The notes below the pieces were generated by a model that did not search any database, was not told where the DNA came from, and saw only the letters and a list, made by a program, of their open reading frames with translations. 64,000 bases of DNA from positions 57,997,015 through 58,061,014 of the forward strand of contig CM022298.1 in NCBI GenBank assembly GCA_011799875.1. Reading direction: 5' to 3'. This DNA comes from Thinopyrum elongatum (taxonomy: Eukaryota; Streptophyta; Magnoliopsida; Poales; Poaceae). How positions within the stretch are numbered: the first letter of the stretch is position 1; every line of letters begins with the position of its first letter. The translations under genes were made by a program, and so were the position numbers. This document shows, one piece after another, positions 1 through 10,409 of this stretch.

Positions 1-1087
1 TGTTTTGGAGGTTGCCAGATTGGTCTGGTAATTTCTGGAATTTTTCTGGAGAAAAAACCGAAAAAATGTTTCGGAGCTGCCGGAGTTGTTTACCGGGTAA
101 ACAAAGATGGTTTTAAATTAAACCACCATACTGGAAATGTTCCAGAGCGCGTCCAGATAATTTTAGAGGGTGCCGAAAATGTTCTGGGACCTTCTGGAAT
201 TTTTCAGAGATAATAGTCGCGGAAAACATCTTGTCCCAGCGTGAGGGGACAAGATCCCACGATACGTGGGGGCTGTTTTGGGGGCGCTCCCCTTGAGGGG
301 GCAGCCCCTTGTGGCTGGACAAAGATGTTGGGGGGCCCCCCATGGTGGGGGGCAGCCCCCACAAATGGTGGAGAGTGTTGGGAGAAAGGTGGGGCCCCAT
401 GGGGGAACACCATGGACAAGGGAACATGTTTTTCCCTTGTTTGGTGGGAACATGTTCTCCTTGTTTTGTGGGAACATGTTTTCCCCATGTTTAGTGGGCT
501 GAAATTTCAGCCCCCTCCACCCCTTCCACCACTATATAAGGAGGAGGAGAGGTGCTCTCCAACTCCACTCCAACTCTCTCACACAAGCCATGCATGATCT
601 GGCATTCTCTCTCCCTCCCACGAAATAGTTTCGTAGTGCCGAAAGGCTGTCTGGGTTCCGGTGGGAACTAGTTCTGGACGGCGAAGCCCTGCCGGATAGA
701 TGGCACCGTATGTGTGCAACCCCGTAGAGAGGTCGTAGTTTCGTCCTTTTGCCCGAGGGGCTGTTTGAGTGTCCTCCCGAAGGGCTGTCCGAGTGACGGT
801 TCGAGTTCTGTGAGTCCTCCCGAAGGGCTGTCCACGACACCGTCCGGGGGACTGTCCGACCGCCTCCCGGAGGGCTGTCCGAGTGGCGGATGAGGGAGTA
901 CATCCTCGCAGTTGGGAGGTTGTAAATCCTAGCTGCGGGGATCTGCACCGACGATCGTCATCGACTCTACTTCCGCTGCGCTACGAGTCGGTAACGAAAA
1001 TGATCAAACCTTGTATGCAGTCTCCATAGTGGTCCTGGGCTGGTGCGTAGGTCGGAAAATTTTTGTTTTCTACTGCGTTCCCCAACA
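1..1087 (+). mobile_element. 3' part of a Copia-like LTR (LTR-a)
   Basis: This is the right-hand part of an LTR whose left part lies outside the window. It ends in TTCCCCAACA at 1087. Its sequence matches the complete LTRs at 2684-4858 (same strand) and 37396-39560 (opposite strand) along its length: a CTGGAAGAAAAACCGG-like region, a TATATAA box near 532-538, a minisatellite of AGGGCTGTCC units (about 749-890), and a shared tail with GTCGGAAAATTTTTGTTTTC. No tRNA-complementary primer site follows base 1087, so it reads as a 3' or solo LTR end inside another element. The family name is uncertain; a Copia assignment rests on the BARE-like start seen in the complete copies. Confidence 0.75.
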
Positions 1088-1655
1088 GTTGATGACATTC
1101 CGGTAACCACCGATGGACGAGAACTTTGCCTATTGGTCTACCTCATTTTAACGAGCAGGAAAATGGTTCTCTTCGTCCCTCGCCCTTGGTACCGATGTTG
1201 TTACCGACATAACTGATAGACTATCCTCTGACATACCTTGTTGTCATGACCGGTAAGATGACACCGTCCTCCCTACTCTCGATCGACACTCACCACAGTT
1301 CCACAGGATCGGAACCTGACTCTCCTGTACAACCTTGATTCCGAAATATTCTTTGCACTTGACTTTGTGTGTTATCACGAGCCACCCTCCGAGAGTTGAT
1401 CTATTCCCGATGCTCTGAACCCCCTTTACACATTCTGTTCCGGTATCGATCGTTTGTCCATTCGCTTAAAACTTCCTATTGTACCTTCATACTTTGCTCT
1501 TGATGTTTTCTTAAGTTTCAACTCGAGAGATACTTCTGCCACATTCCCTGAATTGTCCACCAGATAATCGACCCTATAAAGGTCAGTTCTCCTGAAGTTA
1601 CCCTTTACTTCCTCACTTAAATCTCGGGACGAGATTTCTTGTAGTGGAGGAGAAT
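1088..1655 (+). mobile_element. Gypsy-like retrotransposon remnant upstream of a 3' LTR
   Basis: Non-coding stretch with no open frame of note. At about 1610-1655 it has TAAATCTCGGGACGAGATTT followed by a purine-rich GTGGAGGAGAAT run. This is the arrangement found between the pol stop and the 3' LTR in grass Gypsy chromoviruses (Tekay-like), where the purine run is the polypurine tract. Upstream sequence is degenerate and the element is cut on its left by LTR-a. The clade call is from motif memory only. Confidence 0.5.
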
Positions 1656-2683
1656 TGTACCACCCCCATGTATCAACTACAGTGATCACCTCTTAATCAT
1701 GCCAAGTCATCTTCATTTGCAATGCATGATCACAGTGGTTTAAAACCTCATATCCAATTCTGCCATTGGAATCAAATTCATATTTCAGTGGAATTTGAAG
1801 TTGTTCAAAACCTGCCGGAAAAATGTTCACCATTTGGCAAAAATTCCATAACATTTAATTGTTAAGGAAAACAACATCAATCTTATGCAAAGGTGAACAG
1901 TAGCATTTAAAACAGTGCAAAACCAGCATAATTAAATGCTATTTCATTTATGGAAAATCCAATCAGATTCAAATAATCCTCAAACTTGTTGTGGCAGTGC
2001 ATAAAAATGCCTTGGATTTTATGGGACAATTTCCATAATTTTGCTAAGGTATTTGGATGCCCAATTAATTTCATCTCTCTTGCTGTTATTAAATAAAAGA
2101 AAATAACAGAAAACAAAAAGGGCCAGAGCAACTTACCTAGCTCTGGGCCAAGTCGGCCCAGGCAGCCCAGCAGGCCCACCTTCCCCTCCTCCTTCTCTCT
2201 CGCTCGCGCCGTCGCCACGCCCATGGCCACAGCTCGTCGTTCCGTCGAGACGGTGACACGGCGACACTCGCGGCCGGCCGAGGGGATAAGTTGCACCCCT
2301 GCCCACTTCCTCGTCGTCCTCATCCATTCCCCTCTCACCTCGCTCGCTCTCTCCCTTCCTTTCCTCCTCCAGATCCGCCGCCGAGCGCCACCGTCGCCAT
2401 CTTCCATCTCCACCGCGGCCCCCGGCAACCATTCCTCCCTCCATGGTGTCCAGTAGGTCCGCCGGCGACCGCCTCGTCGTCTGATGCTCTCCGTTGGAGT
2501 CGGGGAGCCCTGCTGATTTCGCTCGCCTTCGTCCCCATCTCCGGCCATCGCGATGCCGTCGCCGCGATTCCCCGCCGGTCTACAGCTACTAACCTGTCAC
2601 CGGCCTTTCTTGGCCGCACGGTGAGCTCCTGCTCGATCCTCTCACTTCCGTGCTCCTCTCCGCGCGCTGTAGGCGCCGCTCCC
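1656..2683 (+). mobile_element. Truncated Gypsy-like 3' LTR
   Basis: Begins with TGTACCACCC directly after the purine tract at 1640-1655, as a 3' LTR should. The first half is AT-rich. The second half (about 2110-2680) is C-rich and includes GGGCCAAGTCGGCCCAGGCA, a composition common in LTRs of Triticeae Gypsy elements. Open frames on both strands here (for example 1907-2548 minus and 2291-2845 plus) are low-complexity and not credible proteins. The right end is lost where the Copia-like LTR at 2684 begins. Confidence 0.5.
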
Positions 2684-4858
2684 TGTAGGAGATATGCCCT
2701 AGAGGCAATAATAAATGTTATTATTTATCTCCTTGCTCATAATTATGTTTATGTTCCATGCTATAACTGCTGTGGTTCCCGAGCCCGTATATCCATAAAG
2801 GCTCTGGGGAAAACCCATGTGCACGTGTGGAATAATAAACGGTAAAAAGTATTCCTAGTCATGCCTCTAAGACTAGCTCAAGTGTTGCATGATGATTATG
2901 TTTTCCCAATCATGGGCATGTCTATGCCAGCAGCTTTGAGGGCACAATGTTAGAAGAACATTTGTGTTGAATCGACCCGATTGATGTTATGCTATGAGAT
3001 TCATTCGTCACAAGTTAATGGTTGATAACACAGAGATGGTTAACGTTTGCATGATTCCTCAGACCATGAGAGTATCGAGTTTCTTCATGCTTGATTCATG
3101 AACTTTGGGGTTTGTTAAACGTCATCCGTAACTGGATGGCTATTACGGCGGCTTACGGGTTCATGGGAAAGTATGTTAAGTAACTTGATAGCTCAAGATT
3201 GGGATTTGCTCCTCCGACGATGGAGAGATATCTCTGGGCCCTCTCGGTGTTAAGGTATCCACCATCGTCTGGCCAGACACTTTGTGATTTGATCACGGGG
3301 ATGCCGGAACACGGTAACGTGAAAAGAGAACAATACCGGTAACGAGGTAACTAGCATAGTGGACAAGTTGTTGATCCATGGGAATGCCAACATGTCTCGC
3401 CTCGGGTATTTGTAAAATATCGCGAAGCAACAGGAATAGCACACGGCAACTGGAGGTTCACTCGAATATTCATTCGTGTGGGTATAGGGGTCAATATGGG
3501 TGTCCACGGCTCCGATGTTGATCATTGATCGGAAGGGGTTCCGTGTCATGTCTATACTTCACCGAACCTATAGGGTCACACGCTTAAGGGTCATCTATCT
3601 GCTGAATACTAGACAGGGAGTCTGAGAGAAAATCACCGAAAAAGTTTCGGACACCGAAAAGTTTCGGACAGCGGAAAAGTTCCGCAGAGAGAGGTCACCG
3701 GATGAGTTCCGGTGAAACTGAAAAGTTGTTTCAGGGGATACCATTAAGTCAAAATGGTTTCGGCACATGCCTGATAATTCTTGGAGGATGCCAGAATCAT
3801 TCTGGAAACTTCTGGGAATTTTCTGGAAGAAAAACCGGAAATGTTCCGGAGCTGCCGGAACCACTTCAGATGCTTTTCGCAGATGAAATCACTAAACTGG
3901 AATTGTTCCAGAACGCGTTGAAAATTGTTATGGTGGGTACTGGAAATGTTCTAAGCCCACATAAATATTTTCAGTTCGAACGGACGCTGAAAAATGTCGT
4001 CATGAATAGTGAAAGTGCTTTTTGGGTTACTTTTTGGAAAGCCATTTTTTTGGGGCTTTGTCACAAGATCTTTTGGGGTGACATGGATGGATGAGAGCCC
4101 CCTTGGGGGGGCCCTCATGGAGGAGTGGCCGGCCACACTAGGGGCTCCACCTTGGAGCCCCTCTTGTTCCTTGGTTTCTCTTTTAGGTCCTTGTGGAAGG
4201 ACTTCCCTCATATGCCTTTGGGTTTTATTGGATAACTACCCTACCCCTTGGATTTCCTATAAATAGAGGTTGCGGGGCAGCCCTCCACAATCATCCCTTC
4301 TCACATACATGCCATTGCAATGATCTGGCTTCTCTCTCCCTCCCACGAAAAGAGTTTCATAGAGCCGAAAGGCTGTCTGGGTTCCGGTGGGAACTAGTTC
4401 TGGACGGCGAAGCCCTGCCGGATAGATGACACCGTATGTGTGCAACTCTGTAGAGAGGTCGTAGTTTCGATCTTAGTGCCCGAGGGGCTGTTCGTGAGTG
4501 CCTCCCGAAGGGCTGTCCAAGTGACGGTCCGAGTTCTGTGAGTCCTCCCGAAGGGCTGTCCGAGTGACCGTTCGAGTTTCGAAGGTACTCCCGAAGGGCT
4601 GTCCGCGACATCGTCCGGGGGGCTGTTCGACCGCCTCCCGGAGGGCTGTCCGAAAGGAAGACGAGGGTATACATCCTCGCGGTTGGGAGGTTGTAAATCC
4701 TAGCTGCGGGGATCTGCACCGCCGATCGTCATCGACTCTACTTCCGCTGCGCTTCGAGTCGGTAACGAAAATGATCAAACCTTGTATGCAGTCTCCATAG
4801 TGGTCCTGGGCTAGTGCGTAGGTCGGAAAATTTTTGTTTTCTGCTGCGTTACCCTACA
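2684..4858 (+). mobile_element. Complete Copia-like LTR (LTR-b), apparently solo
   Basis: Starts TGTAGGAGATATGCCCTAGA and ends GTTACCCTACA, giving TG...CA ends. The start is a variant of the BARE/Angela LTR start. It is the reverse complement of the solo LTR at 37396-39560 over essentially its whole length (2175 against 2165 bp). It holds a TATAAATAG promoter box near 4258-4266 and six degenerate AGGGCTGTCC minisatellite units at about 4478-4660. The bases before (CTCCC) and after (ACATG) do not match, so there is no target-site duplication. No primer site or polypurine tract lies beside it, so it is a solo LTR that lost a flank or recombined with another copy. Confidence 0.85.
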
Positions 4859-5269
4859 ACATGTGGATGTGATTCATTGGAGATGAGATAAGGGTGGATG
4901 AGCATAGCGGTGGGGGTGGTCCAAATGGGATATGCTTATGCAGAGTATAAGGTTCCTTCTTTTTCGTCCCCAGGTACGCCAACCTTTGCAATAAGGCCCA
5001 TGCTCTCGGCGTCGAAGGTTGTTGCGGGCCATCCGATCAAACTCGGATCCGTCGGCCGTGGAGGCAATCAACGCGCAAGGACATATCAGTTGGCTGAATC
5101 TATTCTTTTCATTTATATTTGTCAAAAATTTATGGCTACACAACGACAAGTATGGAGAAACCAAAATTGATAAAGAATAATAAACAATCCAAGCATCTCA
5201 GCCCAAGCAAGGGGCATCCACACCTCCTGGTCCTCTACAACACCCTCGGCCATGTTGGAGTGGTTTTTC

Positions 5270-5400
5270 TAGAAGTTTACATACACACACATATACTTAT
5301 CTGTATGAACGCACACACACATCCTACCCTATGAGCACATTTAAGATACTTAGTCGGCATAATATTTTTAGATTGATGAAGTCGCCACAGCAACACGACG
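5270..5400. repeat. Probable dispersed Triticeae repeat fragment
   Basis: Contains CA-rich sequence followed by CCTACCCTATGAGCACATTT and AGTCGGCATAATATTTTTAG. I recall this word order from many intergenic wheat and barley sequences. The family is not assigned and the borders are approximate. Confidence 0.35.
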
Positions 5401-8400
5401 GCGTCCGTCCGTCACGGCCTCGCCCCATCCGTAGTTCCACACTCCGTAGCCGCAACTTAACTGGTTAAGGTCTGCTTGATATTCTCTTGTATTATTCTAA
5501 TGCTGAAATCCAGTAATCCAATGACTGCAAAAATTGGACTCTCCCCTTAGCTGAGCAACACTTGAGTATCGCAGTAGGCGTCGCCTTCTTCTCCCATTGT
5601 CAAGCAAAGATATAGGCTATTTGAGCCTTGACCGAACACCAACAACAGACGCAAAAGTATAGCACTACCTTAGCCTTTGCAATTATGAATACACACTCTT
5701 TGAATCATAGGCCCTCCCTGCTCCTTGAGAGTGAGGGCAGGGTGGACGCAGCGTTGTGGGTTGTTGGACGCGAGCTTGTAGCGAAGGGCATGAACTGGAG
5801 CATTTACTCAATTGCCAAGCACCTCGCGGTGTTCTCCTATTTATCTGGAAATTTGTTTCACAAGAGAGAAAGGTGGGGGTCAAAAAAGAGGACCAGTTGT
5901 GCCAACGCTCATTCATTCAATTCTGTACACTAGGAAGAGTTGGTTGGTGATATGATCAGTGAAGTTACACATACCTTTTTTAAAAGCCGGACGTGACAAT
6001 AATGTGTCAACTGTCGAATAACTCAGCTCCATTGTGACTCAAGAAGGAAAGTAAAAATAAGGGAGAACATGCAAATATTCGGCATTTCTTGAATCCTTTG
6101 AAATGACAAGCACAATTTATTTATTTCCACGTGCAAGAGACATCTGCCAGGACCATACTACTACTAGCTATCGATGATGTAAGATTGGGTTGCACTGGGA
6201 AACATAGTACTAGTCAGTTTGTTCAGACAAGAATTTGAGGTCCAACTCTACCAATTCCTAATACCTGATTGATCATTATCGAGGTATTCTCATCTCGCTC
6301 AAAACAGGTTTTCGCCCTACTTATATATATAAAGTGACAACCACAGTACACGGCCAAACGTTACAAGGTTGAGAGGAAGCCCCGTAACAAAGCAGGAAAA
6401 GATTAAATGGAAAATAACAATCGCACCAAAAAAATTGAACAAGTGCAAAAACAAAAAGGAAAGAACAATATGACAGCCAACTTTGGCACGACATCGTCCC
6501 CATTCCATCAGGAAACGCCATGCCATGCCGTAGGTCACCTGGGCTCCAGGACAACCTCCCCAAGAGGGAAACGGCGCAAAGCGTCACCACGCCGAGTCCG
6601 AAGCAGACAAGGGGAACTATGGCACGAAGAAGATAACCGCAATGACGTCCTTAGGAGAAAAGCGACACGCACGGGCGCCATCACTGATGGTGTCGAAAAG
6701 GAGAGCCTTTGCCCGGTGTGTCACTTTGGCATCTCGAAATCTTTTGGGTTCTTTTTCTCAAAGAGCCTCATACACTTTGAACGTATAGGTGTCCGCTAGT
6801 TGTGCAACTCGGAGTGGAAAGGAATAGATGAGTGGTTTAAAAAACCATTGAGTGACTCGACAGGAAACATATGTCCTCTATCGGAAGGGCTACACTGATC
6901 AATTCCATCCTCAGTAATTACCGATGTATGGGATTTTCTTTTTCCAAATCTCTGTGTGAGGGTGCTCAAACAATTGGGCTACTTTACATCAAGATTCTAT
7001 TTTCAAATTGATGAATACAAAAAAAAAATACCGGCTAGCAAGATTTAAAGTAATCTGACGTCCGAAAGACATGTGTGGATTAAGAATCCATGGTTTAGGA
7101 TCAAAAACAAATATTCTCATGTGTAAATGGATCTTTAAGATATTAAACGGGGACCTATGTTGCTAGACCGCGCCTTTGTAATAAAAAATACTTGGGATCT
7201 AAAATATTACCACAGGTGTGCAGTGGAACATAGGAGACTCGCATCTTTGTGGCGAGCCTTATGTTGGTCAAAAAGGTTTTCTTTATTTTTATTTTGGAAA
7301 GTTGGAAAGTTCACAACTAAAGATAGTATCCCTAGTATGATCCTCAGAGGATAATTGGTTTTCTAATAAACTTTTCAAAAAAGAATACCCATGTTTGAAT
7401 AATATCGGAAGAGATTAGAACGCCTCATTGACAATGGTTAAAAATAGAGTTATTGATATCTCACAGTTCTTTTTTATTTATTTCTGTTGTTCTCTTCCGG
7501 ACTTTACCTTTTTGTTTATTTTTGTACATATAGAATAAAATGTTTATCGCCTATATGAAAAACATTCATCACATATTTGAAAAAAAAATCATCAAGTATT
7601 AAAAAAGAGAAAAGAGAACAAGAAACAAAAAGGGGAAATATAACATTTTATTTTATATGTACAAAACATTTCTTAAAAACTATGGCCTTTTTGATGAAAT
7701 ACCTTATCCTTTTTAATAATATGTAATAAAAACTACTTTAGGAAATGAACATTTATACATATGGCGTTTATTATTTGTGTACGTGAACATATTTTTATTT
7801 TCCTTGCATTCACTGAAACCTGTTAAGGAAACTGTTTTTATCCATTCCTGAATATACTATTTTTTTATTACTTAAATATACATTCACAGGTTTTTTAACT
7901 ACTAAATAATGAAACAAAGGGAAAACCCCAAGGGCATATTGGTCGTGGCCTGCCGTTGAGGTGTTAAGCGTGTTATAGAAAGGTGGCCTGGTTTTTCTCA
8001 TGGCTAGACTCATCTCTTTGACCTAGACATTCACGGGCCTTAATCAATATGCAACTAAGGTCTGGCCACAGGCCTAAATTTCACCCAACCCGACTAGCAT
8101 TCCCTAGCCGGCCACGGTTGTCTCACTGCCTCCGCCACAAGATCTCGCTGTAGCCAGTGCACAGAACCACGTCCTTAGCTCCACTGGGATCCTCGCTTAT
8201 GTGTTGCAGGCCACTGGGTTCCTCTTTACTGGCATCACTGCAAAGCATCGGCAAATGCCACTTGATAGAAGAAACTCAACAACTTGAACAGAGAGAGCAA
8301 CAACAAAGGGATAGAGATAACGCACCTACTTCCTATTTACCATATTGCGTTTTCCAATGATCCCCAGTCCTATAGAAAACATTTGACACACAACTACCTT

Positions 8401-8749
8401 TTCATGGCTTTCTATACTTTGCTATCTGAAATTAGTTTCCTCTATTCCTGCTAGACTATGAAAAAGGCAAGGTGGAACCACAATTAGGTCTTTCAATTGT
8501 TTGTATATTTATAGATAGAAAAACATATCCAAAGAGTATCTGCTCCGCTCCTAACGTTAAATGGTAACTAAAATTGTACTATTCTGCACAAAACATGCGA
8601 TCGTGAATATATCAAGTGAATATATGTTTAACACTCTAGAAACTCCGGTCACACTAATCTATCATGCCTGGCAAAAACAATTGTGGGAAGCACTTCCAAT
8701 GTATTCATCATCTCTCATGACAGTACAGAGAACACCAGAAGGAACAAAA

Positions 8750-9060
8750 ATGACAAACTGATCCGTGGACAACCTACTGATGACTACAAGCACTGGAGCG
8801 AGCCAAAGTCGTGTCACCGTCATCGCCCCTTCCATCGCACATCGCACTACAACAACAACCCTCGCCGATGAAGAGAAGCATAGATCGAAAAGATCAAACT
8901 TGTAGACACACGACCAAAGATGACGAAGAGGGGATCTAAACATATACAAAGAAGAGCCGCACCGACCAAATCCCACAAGATCCGATGGATACACATGACC
9001 AAACGCCCTCCGAGGACTCTAGAGGCACCATCGGGACGGGGAACAGATATGGTAGAAATT
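8750..9060. repeat. Probable dispersed Triticeae repeat fragment
   Basis: The order GAGCCAAAGTCGTGTCACCG, GCCGATGAAGAGAAGCATAG, GTAGACACACGACCAAAGAT, then GACTCTAGAGGCACCATCGG is a degenerate form of a sequence seen repeatedly in Triticeae intergenic DNA. No coding frame is evident. Assignment to a named family would need a repeat-library search. Confidence 0.35.
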
Positions 9061-9583
9061 ATTCCTCCAACCTATTCTATTGTACAAATTGGAAGTCGTC
9101 TTCATTGTCCTTTTTATTATAATTTAAATTACTTTCTTTTGCAAAAAGGCCCAAGGTCAAACATTAAGACTCACACGACTTTAGAAACACACAAATACAA
9201 AAAAATAAAATTATAATGAAAGTTTCAGGGGTGTCGAAGTCTTCTTCCCCCTAATCCACCGGAGGCGAGTCATGAGCATAGCTCGATGACATATCTGGGC
9301 CTTCGTCTTGGGAGAGCAAACTTTAAGAGCTACGCATGTGCATGTCCGGTCCGCACATGTCACATTTCCCATTGGAAATTAAAATGTGAACTCTTAGAAA
9401 ATAGGGAAACTTAATTGATTGTGCCCAGTTTCTGCATAACAAATGCATAGTTCCCACAAATATTAAATCATTTTTAGGGGGGGAAATTACATCGGTCAGC
9501 AGTACATTTTAAACAAAGTAGACAAGGGTCGGCAAGAGATAAAAATGAGAAAATAACAGGACATGGTTTTTCTTGTCCACAAT

Positions 9584-9586
9584 ACA
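9584..9586. repeat. Left target-site duplication of CACTA-1 (ACA)
   Basis: The three bases ACA immediately precede the CACTAGTAGAAAAC end and match ACA at 18031-18033 just after the opposite end. CACTA transposons make 3-bp target duplications. Confidence 0.85.
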
Positions 9587-9599
9587 CACTAGTAGAAAA

Positions 9600-9795
9600 C
9601 GGCCCATTTGTCCCGGTTCCAGAGGCCCATTAGCCCCGGTTCTGGAACCGGGACTAAAGGGTCGGGACTAAAACCCAAAACCTTTAGTCCCGGTTCGCTT
9701 ACGAACCGGGACAGAAGGGGCTCTACGTGGCCGCTGCGGGGAGCCCAGGCAGGAGGACCTTTCGTCCCGGTTGGTAACACCAACCAGGACCAAAA
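9600..9795. repeat. Left subterminal repeat array of CACTA-1
   Basis: Alternating direct and inverted copies of TTAGTCCCGGTT and AACCGGGAC, several facing each other with short spacers, for example around 9686-9711. In CACTA elements such boxes bind the transposase and allow synapsis of the ends. A poly-G run (9845-9859) follows at the inner side. Confidence 0.85.
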
Positions 9796-10409
9796 GGCAT
9801 CCACGCGTCAGCATTTGGCAGGAGCTGGGTTTTTTTTTAAAAAAGGGGGGGGGGGGGGGCGGGTTTGGGGGTTTTGGAGGGTTAATTTAGGGGTTTCATA
9901 TTGTGTTAGCTAGCTAATAGAGAGAAGTGTCCTCTCTTTCTCCGTGCTTGGTCGACACTAGCTACTATACGTATAGAGAGAACTCGACACGCTAACTAGT
10001 AAGAAAATGAAGGAACCATTAAGTACACAAGATCGTCATGAACATATACAGAGAGAAGTGATCGACCTCTCTTTCTCCAAGAGATTGGTCGAACAACAAG
10101 TTTTTGTATATCTATCCGACGCTACTAGCTACATATATACAATATAAGATCTCTTACAATCCCTAACATCTAATGTCAAATTCCACATGGTATTCTCCGG
10201 CTTTATGTATGACGTGGTCAAGAAAAAATCCCGCCAATTTCTCTTGAATTGCTCGTATGCCATCATGTGGTAGGAGTTCATCCCGCATCTGCCACATCTA
10301 ATTTGAAGAAGGGGGTCAATACATATATATGAATGAAACTCAACACAAATAATGGTAATAAAATAAAATTATGAATATTATTGCTTACGCACTTCATATT
10401 GTTTTTCAG

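Larger units (their letters stand above)
4859..9586. other. Gene-free intergenic stretch with degraded repeats
   Basis: No open frame here resembles a protein I recognise; the longest are about 100-130 codons and lack domain motifs. Two parts look like dispersed grass repeats: 5270-5400 (ACACACA-rich, then CCTACCCTATGAGCACATTT) and 8750-9060 (TAGACACACGACCAAAGATG and CCGAGGACTCTAGAGGCACC). I cannot assign either to a family. 7440-7900 is AT-rich with several A and T runs. Confidence 0.6.

Noticed and set aside
113..597. Several overlapping open frames on both strands in LTR-a
   Set aside because: They lie in low-complexity GC-rich LTR sequence, read in all frames and have no domain; the same region in other LTR copies has different frames.
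1426..1689. 87-codon minus-strand frame
   Set aside because: Antisense to the Gypsy-like 3' region and purine tract; no domain.
1..4858. LTR-a and LTR-b as the two LTRs of one element
   Set aside because: The sequence between them is a Gypsy-type remnant with its own LTR start, with no primer site after 1087 and no purine tract before 2684.
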